This document shows positions 15,078 to 22,461 of a stretch of DNA of 64,000 nt, piece after piece. Source of the stretch: Candidatus Thiodiazotropha sp. LNASS1. GTDB taxonomy: Bacteria; Pseudomonadota; Gammaproteobacteria; Chromatiales; Chromatiaceae. Every line of letters starts with the position of its first letter. Positions within the stretch are counted from its first letter, which is position 1. The stretch covers positions 4,278,001-4,342,000 of the forward strand of contig NZ_OZ156465.1 in the NCBI RefSeq assembly GCF_964212655.1. The letters are read 5' to 3'. Both the position numbers and the translations under genes were made by a program. The notes below the pieces were generated by a model, which did not search any database, was not told the DNA's origin, and saw nothing but the letters and a program-made list of their open reading frames with translations.

Positions 15078-15377
15078 AGGTTTTTTATCTGTTTACCCGC
15101 ATTACTCAGCCATAGTGTAAGCGACACTTTGAAGTTTTTAGTTTTTAGTTTTTAGTTTTTAGTTTTTAGTGGATGGGTTTGCTTAGCTCACGACTTTTTT
15201 AGATTATCTTTTCCTAATGCGCTTGCCGCTGAAGATGTGACGAGTGGTCAAGAAAGAGGAGTGTGGTCAAACAACTCAAAACTCAACACTAAAAACTCAA
15301 AACTTCTCAGCAGCTTTTGACTGACATGCTCCCATCCTTGATTGAGCATGATGGGCAATCAGGTAAGTTTATAACAT
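15078..15377. other. Intergenic region with low-complexity repeats
   Basis: No gene. It contains the GTTTTTA tandem run (15134-15168) and a related AACTCAAAACT / ACTAAAAACT stretch (about 15269-15302), which also appears near 35085-35110. CCCGCATTACTCA at about 15098 echoes the inverted repeat after the NarI-like gene at 27770. Confidence 0.55.
15134..15168. repeat. Tandem repeat, five copies of GTTTTTA
   Basis: Five perfect 7-bp units in a row in an intergenic region. Too short and without spacers to be a CRISPR array; slippage-prone low-complexity DNA. Confidence 0.9.
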
Positions 15378-16292
15378 CTACTCATCCCCCCACACCAGTT
15401 CTCCCGCTTCGCGTAGGTCATAACCGGACAGCTGTTTTGCCATGGCCTTGCATTCGGTTGAACGCAGACGCGCTATGAGATCCTGAAACAGGCGCCGAAA
15501 CCAGATACTGCGGGGTAGTGTCAGATCGAAGGACTCCCAGCCGAATGGGATGAATGCCAATCCATATTCATTGGCTGCCGCGCGTGCCCCCGGGGCTACG
15601 TCCGCCTGGCCCATGGCGATATTGGCGGCGGCCTCACGTTCCGAAAGGGCGGTGGCGACACAATTCAGCTTTTCCGTGCTGGTGCCATAACCGCTGAGTA
15701 CTTCCATCAGAAAACGCTGAGCGCCGGCGCCGCTTTGACGCATGGTCCAACGGAACTCGCGGTCGAAGAGATTCTCCGGCTGCAGTTTCCGTTGTTCGAT
15801 CCGGCGGCTGACCATCAGTCCCTGTTCGCGGCGAAACAGGCGTATCAGCACCCACTGGCGAAATTGCGGGTATTGGCGCAGCAGTGCCGGGTGGCGCGTA
15901 TGGCTCTCCTGATTCGGCCCCCAATGGATACCACAGGCGTCGATACGATTGGCCTGCAGCAGTTCCAGGCCCAGCCGGGTGCCGGTGGGGGAGTAACTGA
16001 TCAGGGCATGGGAGCCGGTCTCATCGGCAAAGGTCATGATCAACCGATAGAGCAGGGGATCGTCGCTGCCGGCGATCACCAGCCTGTTGGTCATCAATCC
16101 ACCGTGGGCGGAGTCGAGCATCCAACGATCGACCAGCTCTCTCGGAAACAACCACTTGCCGGTTATCTTGGTGGCGGGGATGCGCTCTTCGTTGACCAGG
16201 GCATAGATCTTCTTCTCATTCAGATGAAGATATTCCGCAACCTGTTTGACGTTCATAAAGATATGTTGATCCTGGGACATCACCGCTACCAT
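15378..16292 (-). CDS. Helix-turn-helix regulator with periplasmic-binding-protein-like domain, linked to formate dehydrogenase
   Basis: 304 aa. Residues 12-60 (FMNVKQVAEYLHLNEKKIYA, then ITGKWLFPRELVDRW) are an excisionase/MerR-like winged helix; residues 68-300 (NRLVIAGSDDPLLYRLIMTF, then ARAAANEYGLAFIPFGWESF) form a type-2 substrate-binding fold, as in regulators sensing molybdate or small anions. Such proteins often neighbour formate dehydrogenase genes and could respond to molybdate, tungstate or formate. Start at 16292 because GGGGGGAAGCT lies directly upstream. It follows fdhD by 12 bp, in the moaA-fdhD-regulator operon, and may act at the AAATGTCCC inverted repeat before the divergent operon; that link is inference. 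Confidence 0.78.
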   Translation of the reverse strand: MVAVMSQDQHIFMNVKQVAEYLHLNEKKIYALVNEERIPATKITGKWLFPRELVDRWMLDSAHGGLMTNRLVIAGSDDPLLYRLIMTFADETGSHALISYSPTGTRLGLELLQANRIDACGIHWGPNQESHTRHPALLRQYPQFRQWVLIRLFRREQGLMVSRRIEQRKLQPENLFDREFRWTMRQSGAGAQRFLMEVLSGYGTSTEKLNCVATALSEREAAANIAMGQADVAPGARAAANEYGLAFIPFGWESFDLTLPRSIWFRRLFQDLIARLRSTECKAMAKQLSGYDLREAGELVWGDE

Positions 16293-16304
16293 AGCTTCCC
16301 CCCG

Positions 16305-17189
16305 TTATCGGCTTTTGCTCTGACCGGCCTGTCGTACCCCGGACTTTTGCGGGCGGACCTCCGGCACGGCATCGAAACTGACCTGTTCCGCCCCGTTGTA
16401 GACCAGGAAGTGTTTGCCCTTGGCGCGGGCGATCAGGGTGACGCCGACCTTTCTAGCCAATTCCAATCCCATTTGCGTGATACCTGAGCGGGAGAGCAGG
16501 ACCGGTATCCCCATCTGTGCAACCTTGATCACCATCTCGGAGGTGAGCCTGCCGGTGGTATAGAAGATCTTGTCGTTGCCATCGGTTTCTTCGAGCCACA
16601 TATGGCCGGCGATGGCGTCGACGGCGTTATGCCGCCCCACATCTTCGATGAAGAGATGAATCCGCTCTTCACTGCACAGGGCACAGCCGTGTACCGCTCC
16701 AGCCCGTTGATAGACCTGGTTGTACTCGTTGAGTGTCTGCAACAGTCTGTATATCTCGGATTGACGAATACTCCTCCGGGGCAGTTCGATCTTCTCCAGG
16801 TCATCCATCAGATCGCCAAACACTGTCCCCTGGCCGCAGCCGGTCGTCACTGTTTTACGCGCCATCTTCTCTTTCACGCCCTGTACGCCCTCATAGGTGG
16901 TGATGGCTGCGGAGTCGGTCTCCCAGTCGACCTGGATCGCTTTGATCTGTTCGATATCCAGGATCAGTTTTTGATTGCGCAGCCATCCCAGCACCAGCAT
17001 CTCGGGACGGGTGCCCAGGGTCATCAGGGTGACCAGTTCCTGTTTGTCCAGATAGAGTGTCAGGGCACGTTCCGCGGCAACATGGCCGTTTCTGATATCG
17101 CCATACTCATCGATCGCAACAGCCTCCACCGCGGCACTGAGTCCCGCATCAGTCATCAGGGGCCGTTTTGTATCAGAGAGGGTGTCCAT
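16305..17189 (-). CDS. fdhD: Formate dehydrogenase accessory sulfurtransferase FdhD
   Basis: 294 aa. FdhD moves sulfur from a cysteine desulfurase to the Mo-bisMGD cofactor, making the sulfido ligand needed for formate dehydrogenase activity. Family blocks: LVTLMTLGTRPEMLVLGWLR, RAGAVHGCALCSEE with the functional cysteine pair (about C169 and C172), FIEDVGRHNAVDAIAGHMWL, and FYTTGRLTSEMVIKVAQMGI. The ATG at 17189 has GGTGG upstream; a GTG at 17198 is an alternative. Immediately follows moaA and precedes the regulator, divergent from the formate dehydrogenase operon it serves. Confidence 0.95.
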   Translation of the reverse strand: MDTLSDTKRPLMTDAGLSAAVEAVAIDEYGDIRNGHVAAERALTLYLDKQELVTLMTLGTRPEMLVLGWLRNQKLILDIEQIKAIQVDWETDSAAITTYEGVQGVKEKMARKTVTTGCGQGTVFGDLMDDLEKIELPRRSIRQSEIYRLLQTLNEYNQVYQRAGAVHGCALCSEERIHLFIEDVGRHNAVDAIAGHMWLEETDGNDKIFYTTGRLTSEMVIKVAQMGIPVLLSRSGITQMGLELARKVGVTLIARAKGKHFLVYNGAEQVSFDAVPEVRPQKSGVRQAGQSKSR

Positions 17190-17198
17190 GGGTTCCAC

Positions 17199-18257
17199 CT
17201 AACCACCGGTTACATTCATATGGCGGAACAGCACCGGTTTGGCCGTAAGATCGAACTCGTGGCCCTTGGGCTTGATCTCCATGGCATCGATGATCGCCTG
17301 GCGCAACGGCTCATCGTCCAGTGGATTGGCGCGCACCACCCGGCGCAAGTCCATGGAGTGTTCCTGACCGAGACATAGCAGCAGGCGCCCTTCGGCGGTG
17401 AGACGCACCCGGTTGCAGTGATCACAGAAGTTGTGGCTGTGAGGCGAGATGAAGCCGACCCGGGTGTTGCTGTCGTTGATACGGTAGTAACGCGCCGGTC
17501 CGCCGGTCGTATCCGTGGTGGCTATCAGATCGTAGTGCGGTTGCAGATCCTGCAGTACCTGTTGGCTGGAGTAGTAGAGTTCCGCCCGGTCGTGATCACC
17601 GGTCTCTCCCAGAGGCATCTCCTCGATAAAGCTGATATCCATGCCGCGTTTTTCGGCGAATTCCACCAATGCGGGGATTTCGTCATGATTGCGGTTTTTC
17701 AGGATCACCGAGTTGATCTTCACCCGCTGAAAACCTGCCTCGAGGGCGGCATCGATTCCGGCGAGGGTACGGCGAATGTCACCGATCCTGGTTATTTTCC
17801 TGAAACGCGCTTCCTGCAGTGAATCGAGGCTGATATTGACCCGCGTCACGCCTGCACGCTGCAATGTCTTTGCGTAGCGATTAAGCAGGGTGCCGTTGGT
17901 GGTCAGTGTGAGATCGTCCAGTCCATCCAGCTGGCCGAGGGACTCAAACAGCTGCATGACACCGCGTCTGGTCAGGGGCTCACCGCCGGTGATGCGGATT
18001 TTTCTCACCCCCATCTCTACGAAGGATTTGCCGACCCGAAACAGTTCTTCCAGGGTCAACAGCTGAGAACGGGGTACGAACGTCATATCTTCCGACATGC
18101 AGTAGACGCAGCGCAGGTCGCAACGGTCGGTGACAGAGATCCGCAGATAGTTGATGCGGCGATTAAAGCGGTCGACCAGGGATGATTGGGTCTGATGTTC
18201 GGGGCTCTCTCTGTTCACGCGCGGTCTCTCGGGTTGGATCTCCTGTCTGATGAGCAA
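17199..18257 (-). CDS. moaA: GTP 3',8-cyclase MoaA
   Basis: 352 aa radical-SAM enzyme for the first step of molybdenum cofactor synthesis. N-terminal cluster C46-x3-C50-x2-C53 (TDRCDLRCVYC) binds the SAM [4Fe-4S]; the C-terminal cluster is in HNFCDHCNRVRLTAEGRLLLC. KIRITGGEPLTRRGV is the SAM-binding GGE motif. The protein ends in Gly-Gly (NVTGG), as required for MoaA function. The frame opens with TTG at 18257 (later starts possible up to residue 14). First gene of the moaA-fdhD-regulator operon; a local copy next to a molybdoenzyme suggests a supply role. Confidence 0.95.
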   Translation of the reverse strand: MLIRQEIQPERPRVNRESPEHQTQSSLVDRFNRRINYLRISVTDRCDLRCVYCMSEDMTFVPRSQLLTLEELFRVGKSFVEMGVRKIRITGGEPLTRRGVMQLFESLGQLDGLDDLTLTTNGTLLNRYAKTLQRAGVTRVNISLDSLQEARFRKITRIGDIRRTLAGIDAALEAGFQRVKINSVILKNRNHDEIPALVEFAEKRGMDISFIEEMPLGETGDHDRAELYYSSQQVLQDLQPHYDLIATTDTTGGPARYYRINDSNTRVGFISPHSHNFCDHCNRVRLTAEGRLLLCLGQEHSMDLRRVVRANPLDDEPLRQAIIDAMEIKPKGHEFDLTAKPVLFRHMNVTGG

Positions 18258-18688
18258 TTACCGTACCCGATGAAACCGATCACCAGCGTGTAAAGACCGG
18301 GAATAGTTCAGGTTTCACTCAACGGTTACCGCTCAAGGATCGGCATATTGACGCTAATCCCTTGTCTGGTGGGGGCTGGCGGCAAGTGGCGCTGTATCTG
18401 CGGTGGAATAACATGGGGGGATCAGCCCTTGCGCATCCGTCCCATGGCTGGGCAAGGCGTATAGGATTTCGCTCCCGTTACACCCATCGTGATGCCACGG
18501 TGGTGTAGCAATATGGTAAGAAATGTCCCACCTCAGTGATTCTAAACGGGACATTTTGCCCTGTTTTTCCGCTGATCCGTTTTACCGATTTTTTTCCCAA
18601 TGCGACTCTCTTCTGATTTTACTGCCCTGATGATCGTTTGGTATGCAACTTGCGATGCATGAATTGGATAAGCACCGGGTATCAAACC
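18258..18688. other. Divergent promoter region moaA / formate dehydrogenase operon
   Basis: About 430 bp with no convincing gene. It should hold both promoters. The clearest element is the inverted repeat at 18521-18556; further short inverted motifs (GCCCTTGCGCATCC, CACCATCGTGATGCCACGGTGGTG around 18482-18505) suggest regulator binding or RNA structure. Confidence 0.5.
18521..18556. promoter_or_regulatory. Inverted-repeat operator candidate for the formate operon
   Basis: AAATGTCCC (18521-18529) and GGGACATTT (18548-18556) are perfect 9-bp inverted repeats with an 18 bp spacer, roughly 130 bp before the first gene of the formate dehydrogenase operon. The size and position fit a dimeric activator site; the protein is unknown. 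Confidence 0.5.
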
Positions 18689-19219
18689 ATGACGGCAACG
18701 AATAGCGACCATACAAGGGACCATAACCCTTCAAAATTCAATGTTTCTGTGATCATCCAGCAGTCACCCAGTGATTCCCGATGGCTGGAAGACCGTTGGG
18801 AGGCCGTTGGCGTTGTAGCCGCCCTGGAAGAGGAGAGGGTCGATAGGGCCGGGCCGAGCCTGATCCACCAGGAGGGGCCGGTCAGTCACTATCTCTATCC
18901 GGGATTCACCCTGCGCCTGCATGAGGATGAGTGTGAAAGCTACTACTACAATCTGCTCTCATCGCAACCCCACTGTTACGTGGTGGCGAATTTGGACGAC
19001 CAGGGCAAGCCGAACCCCTTTCTCGTCAGTCTTAGTTATGACGAGGCCCATGCCTATCTCGAGGGCGACGATACCGTCTACACCGTACCGGTACCGGCCG
19101 AGTTGTATCGTTGGACAGAGGCCTTTGTGCTGGACCACTACGCGCCGCAGAAAAGGACCAAGCGCAAGCGTGCCGACTGGAAATCTGCAGCCCGCGGGCC
19201 CGGCGATCATGAAGCCTGA
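18689..19219 (+). CDS. DUF3305 family protein (formate dehydrogenase operon)
   Basis: 176 aa, matching DUF3305 proteins that regularly precede formate dehydrogenase genes. Visible pattern: VSVIIQQSPSDSRWLEDRWE, then SHYLYPGFTLRLHEDECESY and LSYDEAHAYLEGDDTVYTVP, ending in a basic tail (RTKRKRADWKSA). No signal or cofactor motif. Probably cytoplasmic, assisting assembly or regulation. Start at the ATG at 18689 is chosen to place the conserved block about 20 residues in; ATGs at 18659 and 18638 are possible. Its end overlaps the next gene by 11 bp. Confidence 0.75.
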   Translation: MTATNSDHTRDHNPSKFNVSVIIQQSPSDSRWLEDRWEAVGVVAALEEERVDRAGPSLIHQEGPVSHYLYPGFTLRLHEDECESYYYNLLSSQPHCYVVANLDDQGKPNPFLVSLSYDEAHAYLEGDDTVYTVPVPAELYRWTEAFVLDHYAPQKRTKRKRADWKSAARGPGDHEA

Positions 19220-19718
19220 GGATTCCCCGGAAACAGCCGTTCAGACAGACGCCGGCTTCTATCGTCGCTGGTCTGAAAAAAAACAGGCATCCCGGCAGCC
19301 CCTGGCGGAACAGGACGAAACGGTCGAAGAGCAACAACAGCCAGGCGACGAGGATATGCCTTCGTTGGAGAGCCTGGATGAAAACTCCGACTACAGCGGT
19401 TTCCTCTCCCCCCGGGTATCCGATCAGCTGCGCCAAGTCGCATTGCGGAAGCTCTTTCACAGTGCGGCATTCAATGTCTGCGACGGCTTGGATGATTACG
19501 CAGAGGATTTCACGAGTTTTGAAAAACTCGGGGATCTGATGACAGCGGATCTGCGTCACCGGCTTGAGCAGGAAGCACTCAGGCAGCAGCAACAAGTGGA
19601 TGAGTTGGCCAAGCGCGATGCACGGGAGAGTGACGCATCAGACGATGAGGCGAGTGATGAGCCGGCGACAGCGCAGACCGGGCAAAACGAAGATCCAACC
19701 GACGAGGCAAAAACATGA
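19209..19718 (+). CDS. DUF3306 family protein (formate dehydrogenase operon)
   Basis: 169 aa. FYRRWSEKKQASR near the start and SDQLRQVALRKLFHSAAFNV with CDGLDDYAEDFTSFEKLGDL in the middle are the DUF3306 signature, a family found only beside formate dehydrogenase operons. The rest is acidic, glutamine- and glutamate-rich, probably disordered or coiled coil (EQEALRQQQQVDELAKRDAR). Role unknown; overlap by 11 bp with the previous gene and by 4 bp (ATGA) with the next implies tight co-translation. Confidence 0.78.
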   Translation: MKPEDSPETAVQTDAGFYRRWSEKKQASRQPLAEQDETVEEQQQPGDEDMPSLESLDENSDYSGFLSPRVSDQLRQVALRKLFHSAAFNVCDGLDDYAEDFTSFEKLGDLMTADLRHRLEQEALRQQQQVDELAKRDARESDASDDEASDEPATAQTGQNEDPTDEAKT

Positions 19719-21343
19719 GTGAATCGAACACCACGGCCGTGTCAATGGTCAACCGCCGGGCGCGGGATCTGGCGTTGCAGGCGATGCGGGAAATCGGCGT
19801 GGAGGCGACCAGTCTGGTCAACTATCAGTCCCGCGGCCGGGTGGCGGTGATCGGGGATCAGACGGCGCTGGAGATCGCGCCGCGGCTGAACGATAAGCTC
19901 AGTCCGATCGTGGTCTTGACCCGGGGTGTGGAAGAACCGGGCGCTCCGGTTGTCCCCGTGGGTGGACGTGACCTTCGGATAGAGGGGTATCTCGGGGCTT
20001 TCAAGATACATCTCGGCGAAGCCGGCCGCGCCAATGCGGAGATCCTTGCGGTGGATCTGATCCTGGATCTCTCGCACACGCCTTTGATGGATCGGGTGAT
20101 GAATCCTCCCGGTTACTACCACTCAAGTATCGAGGAGGATCAGCTCTCGCCGGTACTCGATGAAATGGCTCAGATGACCGGTAATTTCGAGAAACCCCGC
20201 TATTTCGACTACGATCCGGCGATCTGTGCCCATGGCCGTTCGGGTAAGCATGCCTGCACCCGTTGCATCGATGCCTGTCCCGCCGATGCGATCACCAGCC
20301 TGGCCGAGACTGTCGAAGTGAACAGCTATCTCTGCCAGGGAGGCGGTGCCTGCGCCAGTGTCTGCCCCAGTGGGGCGATGCGCTATCTCTATCCATCGGT
20401 CAGAGACACTTTGCAACGGCTGCGTAAATTGTTGCATACCTATCTTGAGCAAGGAGGGTGTTCTCCGGTGGTGGTGTTTCATGCCGCTTCGGATCAACCG
20501 TTGCCGAACGATATGCCCGCCCACTATCTGCCGGTAGTGGTGGAGGAGTTGGCCAGCACCGGCATGGATGTCTGGTTGACGGTTCTGGCTTATGGCGCCA
20601 GGCAAGTGTTGTTGGCGGATGACGGCGGCATGCCGTCGGCCGTGAAGAGTGCGATGCAGGAACAGTTCGCCATCGCGGAGGAGATCCTGCGTGCGATGGG
20701 GTATCCCCAAACATCGATCCGGCTGATTGCACATGCTGAATTGCTGCGGGATAGCGGTGAGGGTATGCCTGAGATCCCGCTGGCGGGATTTTCCGGGATC
20801 GGCAGCAAGCGGCAATCGATCTTTCTTGCCATCGACCACCTTTACGACCAGGCCGAGCGGCCCAAACCGATGGCCAGCCTTCCCGCGGGCGCTCCCTTTG
20901 GGACCGTCTATGTGGAGGAAAAGGCCTGTACCCTCTGCCTCTCCTGTGTCGGCGCCTGTCCAGGCAAGGCGTTGCAGAGTGGCAGCGAGGGTATGCCTCA
21001 GCTTCGTTTCATCGAGGCCAATTGTCTGCAGTGCGGACTCTGTACCCGCACCTGTCCCGAGGACGCAATCTGGATCACGCCGCGGTTGCTGTTCGAAGCA
21101 GAGAGTCGTAACCAGACCCGTACCCTGCGGGAAGAGGAGCCCTTTCTCTGTACCGCCTGCGGTAAACCCTTCGCAACCCGCTCGGTGATCGAAAAGATGC
21201 GAAGCAGACTTAAAGATCATTATATGTTTCAGAGCGAAAGGGCGCTCAAGCGGCTTACCCTGTGCGATAGCTGCCGGGTGGTGGATATTGTGCAGGACGC
21301 GGAGGCCATGGGCGGGGATCTGGATGGACGGTTGCAACAGTAG
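19715..21343 (+). CDS. Multi-cluster 4Fe-4S protein of the formate dehydrogenase operon
   Basis: 542 aa cytoplasmic polyferredoxin. Cysteine groups: CAHGRSGKHACTRCIDACP (about residue 170), CQGGGACASVCP (about 208), CTLCLSCVGACP and CLQCGLCTRTCP (about 408 and 440), plus a late CTAC / CDSC group that could bind zinc or another cluster. The region between the cluster pairs resembles an HdrA/FrhD-like electron-transfer scaffold. Such proteins accompany DUF3305/DUF3306 and periplasmic formate dehydrogenase; they may deliver electrons for maturation or link formate oxidation to a cytoplasmic pool. Start overlaps the previous stop (ATGA). Confidence 0.82.
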   Translation: MSESNTTAVSMVNRRARDLALQAMREIGVEATSLVNYQSRGRVAVIGDQTALEIAPRLNDKLSPIVVLTRGVEEPGAPVVPVGGRDLRIEGYLGAFKIHLGEAGRANAEILAVDLILDLSHTPLMDRVMNPPGYYHSSIEEDQLSPVLDEMAQMTGNFEKPRYFDYDPAICAHGRSGKHACTRCIDACPADAITSLAETVEVNSYLCQGGGACASVCPSGAMRYLYPSVRDTLQRLRKLLHTYLEQGGCSPVVVFHAASDQPLPNDMPAHYLPVVVEELASTGMDVWLTVLAYGARQVLLADDGGMPSAVKSAMQEQFAIAEEILRAMGYPQTSIRLIAHAELLRDSGEGMPEIPLAGFSGIGSKRQSIFLAIDHLYDQAERPKPMASLPAGAPFGTVYVEEKACTLCLSCVGACPGKALQSGSEGMPQLRFIEANCLQCGLCTRTCPEDAIWITPRLLFEAESRNQTRTLREEEPFLCTACGKPFATRSVIEKMRSRLKDHYMFQSERALKRLTLCDSCRVVDIVQDAEAMGGDLDGRLQQ

Positions 21344-21492
21344 AGCCCCATTTTGACCAACCATTGAGAGATGCCGATTCTGCGATTGGATCCGGGGGGA
21401 GTGAGGACTTGGTCGATTTCAGTCCAATTTGTCATTTCTTTCCCATGAGAGCTGGTCCGGTGCTTGCAAACAGTATTTTGGAGGAGAGTGTG

Positions 21493-22161
21493 ATGACCGA
21501 AATGAGCCAAGCCGTCCAAACTGACAATGAGTGCGCGGAAAACCCGTTGCCCGGTTCGGTGACTGACACCGCACCTGCTGTCGATCTGGATCGGGAACAG
21601 CACTATCGAATCGGCGCCTACGGCATGTTGGCTCAACTGTTGCGGCAATCCCCGGATCAACTAATGCTCGAAAAGGTCACCGGTTTTGCGACCGTGGAAC
21701 CAAGCAGGGACGAGTTGGCGTTGGCGATGTCCATGTTGGGTCTATCCGCATCGGATTCGCGGCCGCAAGCGGTGGAGCTGGAGTTTCACGATCTGTTCAT
21801 CGGCATGGGTCGCGGTGAGTTGGTGCCCTATGGCTCCTGGTATCTTACGGGGTTCCTGATGGAGAAACCCCTGGGCAGGCTGCGGGACGATCTGGCGATG
21901 TTGGGATTTCAACGCCAGGACGGTGTCACTGAACCGGAGGATCATGTTGCCGCACTGTGCGAAGTGATGGCAATGATGATCGGCGAAGGCGTCGGTTTCC
22001 GTCAGCAATCACACTTCTTCGAATCACATATGGCTGGTTGGCTGGAGCATTTTTTCGCTGATTTGAGTGAGGCGAAAGCTGCTGTCTTCTATCGTGCGGT
22101 GGGGCGCTTCGGCGCCGCATTCGCAGCGATGGAGAAACGTTACCTGAGTATGCCCGTGTAG
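21493..22161 (+). CDS. TorD/DmsD family chaperone for formate dehydrogenase
   Basis: 222 aa, all-helical TorD fold: RIGAYGMLAQLLRQSPDQLM near residue 37, the conserved EFHDLFIGMGRGELVPYGSW near 97 (the usual ExxxLFxG...PYxS motif) and a helical end (FFADLSEAKAAVFYRAVGRF). It should bind the Tat signal of FdhA and protect it until cofactor insertion. Strong GGAGGAGAG ribosome site before the ATG at 21493. About 150 bp after the polyferredoxin gene and 68 bp before the small Tat protein. Confidence 0.88.
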   Translation: MTEMSQAVQTDNECAENPLPGSVTDTAPAVDLDREQHYRIGAYGMLAQLLRQSPDQLMLEKVTGFATVEPSRDELALAMSMLGLSASDSRPQAVELEFHDLFIGMGRGELVPYGSWYLTGFLMEKPLGRLRDDLAMLGFQRQDGVTEPEDHVAALCEVMAMMIGEGVGFRQQSHFFESHMAGWLEHFFADLSEAKAAVFYRAVGRFGAAFAAMEKRYLSMPV

Positions 22162-22229
22162 CGCTCTATGTATGTAGCCTGACCGATTGTCACATGACTG
22201 AACTGTGAATCCGAGTGGAGGATGATTTC

Positions 22230-22442
22230 ATGAAAAAACAGCTTAAGCAGAAACCGGATCCGAAACGCAGGGCGTTTCTGCGCGGCACTGCGAGTGCCGG
22301 TGTCGGCGTCGCCGTCGCGGCCAGCCTGCCCGGTCTGACAACGGCCTCCACGGATGAAGCTTCAAGCGAGTCGGCCAAGACAAAGAAAGGCTACCGCCTG
22401 ACACCCCATATCGCGGCCTATTACAAGTCCACCGTGAGTTGA
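22230..22442 (+). CDS. Small Tat-signal protein of the formate dehydrogenase operon
   Basis: 70 aa. Begins MKKQLKQKPDPKRRAFLRGT followed by a hydrophobic alanine/valine stretch, a full twin-arginine signal, leaving only about 35 residues after cleavage (KKGYRLTPHIAAYYKSTVS at the end). Small Tat-signal proteins of this type occur immediately before fdhA in many proteobacteria; they may be a subunit of, or assembly factor for, the exported complex. GGAGG ribosome site 8 nt upstream; 19 bp before fdhA. Confidence 0.82.
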   Translation: MKKQLKQKPDPKRRAFLRGTASAGVGVAVAASLPGLTTASTDEASSESAKTKKGYRLTPHIAAYYKSTVS

Positions 22443-22461
22443 GTTTTTCGAGGATACCTGA

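Noticed and set aside
15134-15168. CRISPR array
   Set aside because: The units are 7 bp with no spacers; no cas genes are present.
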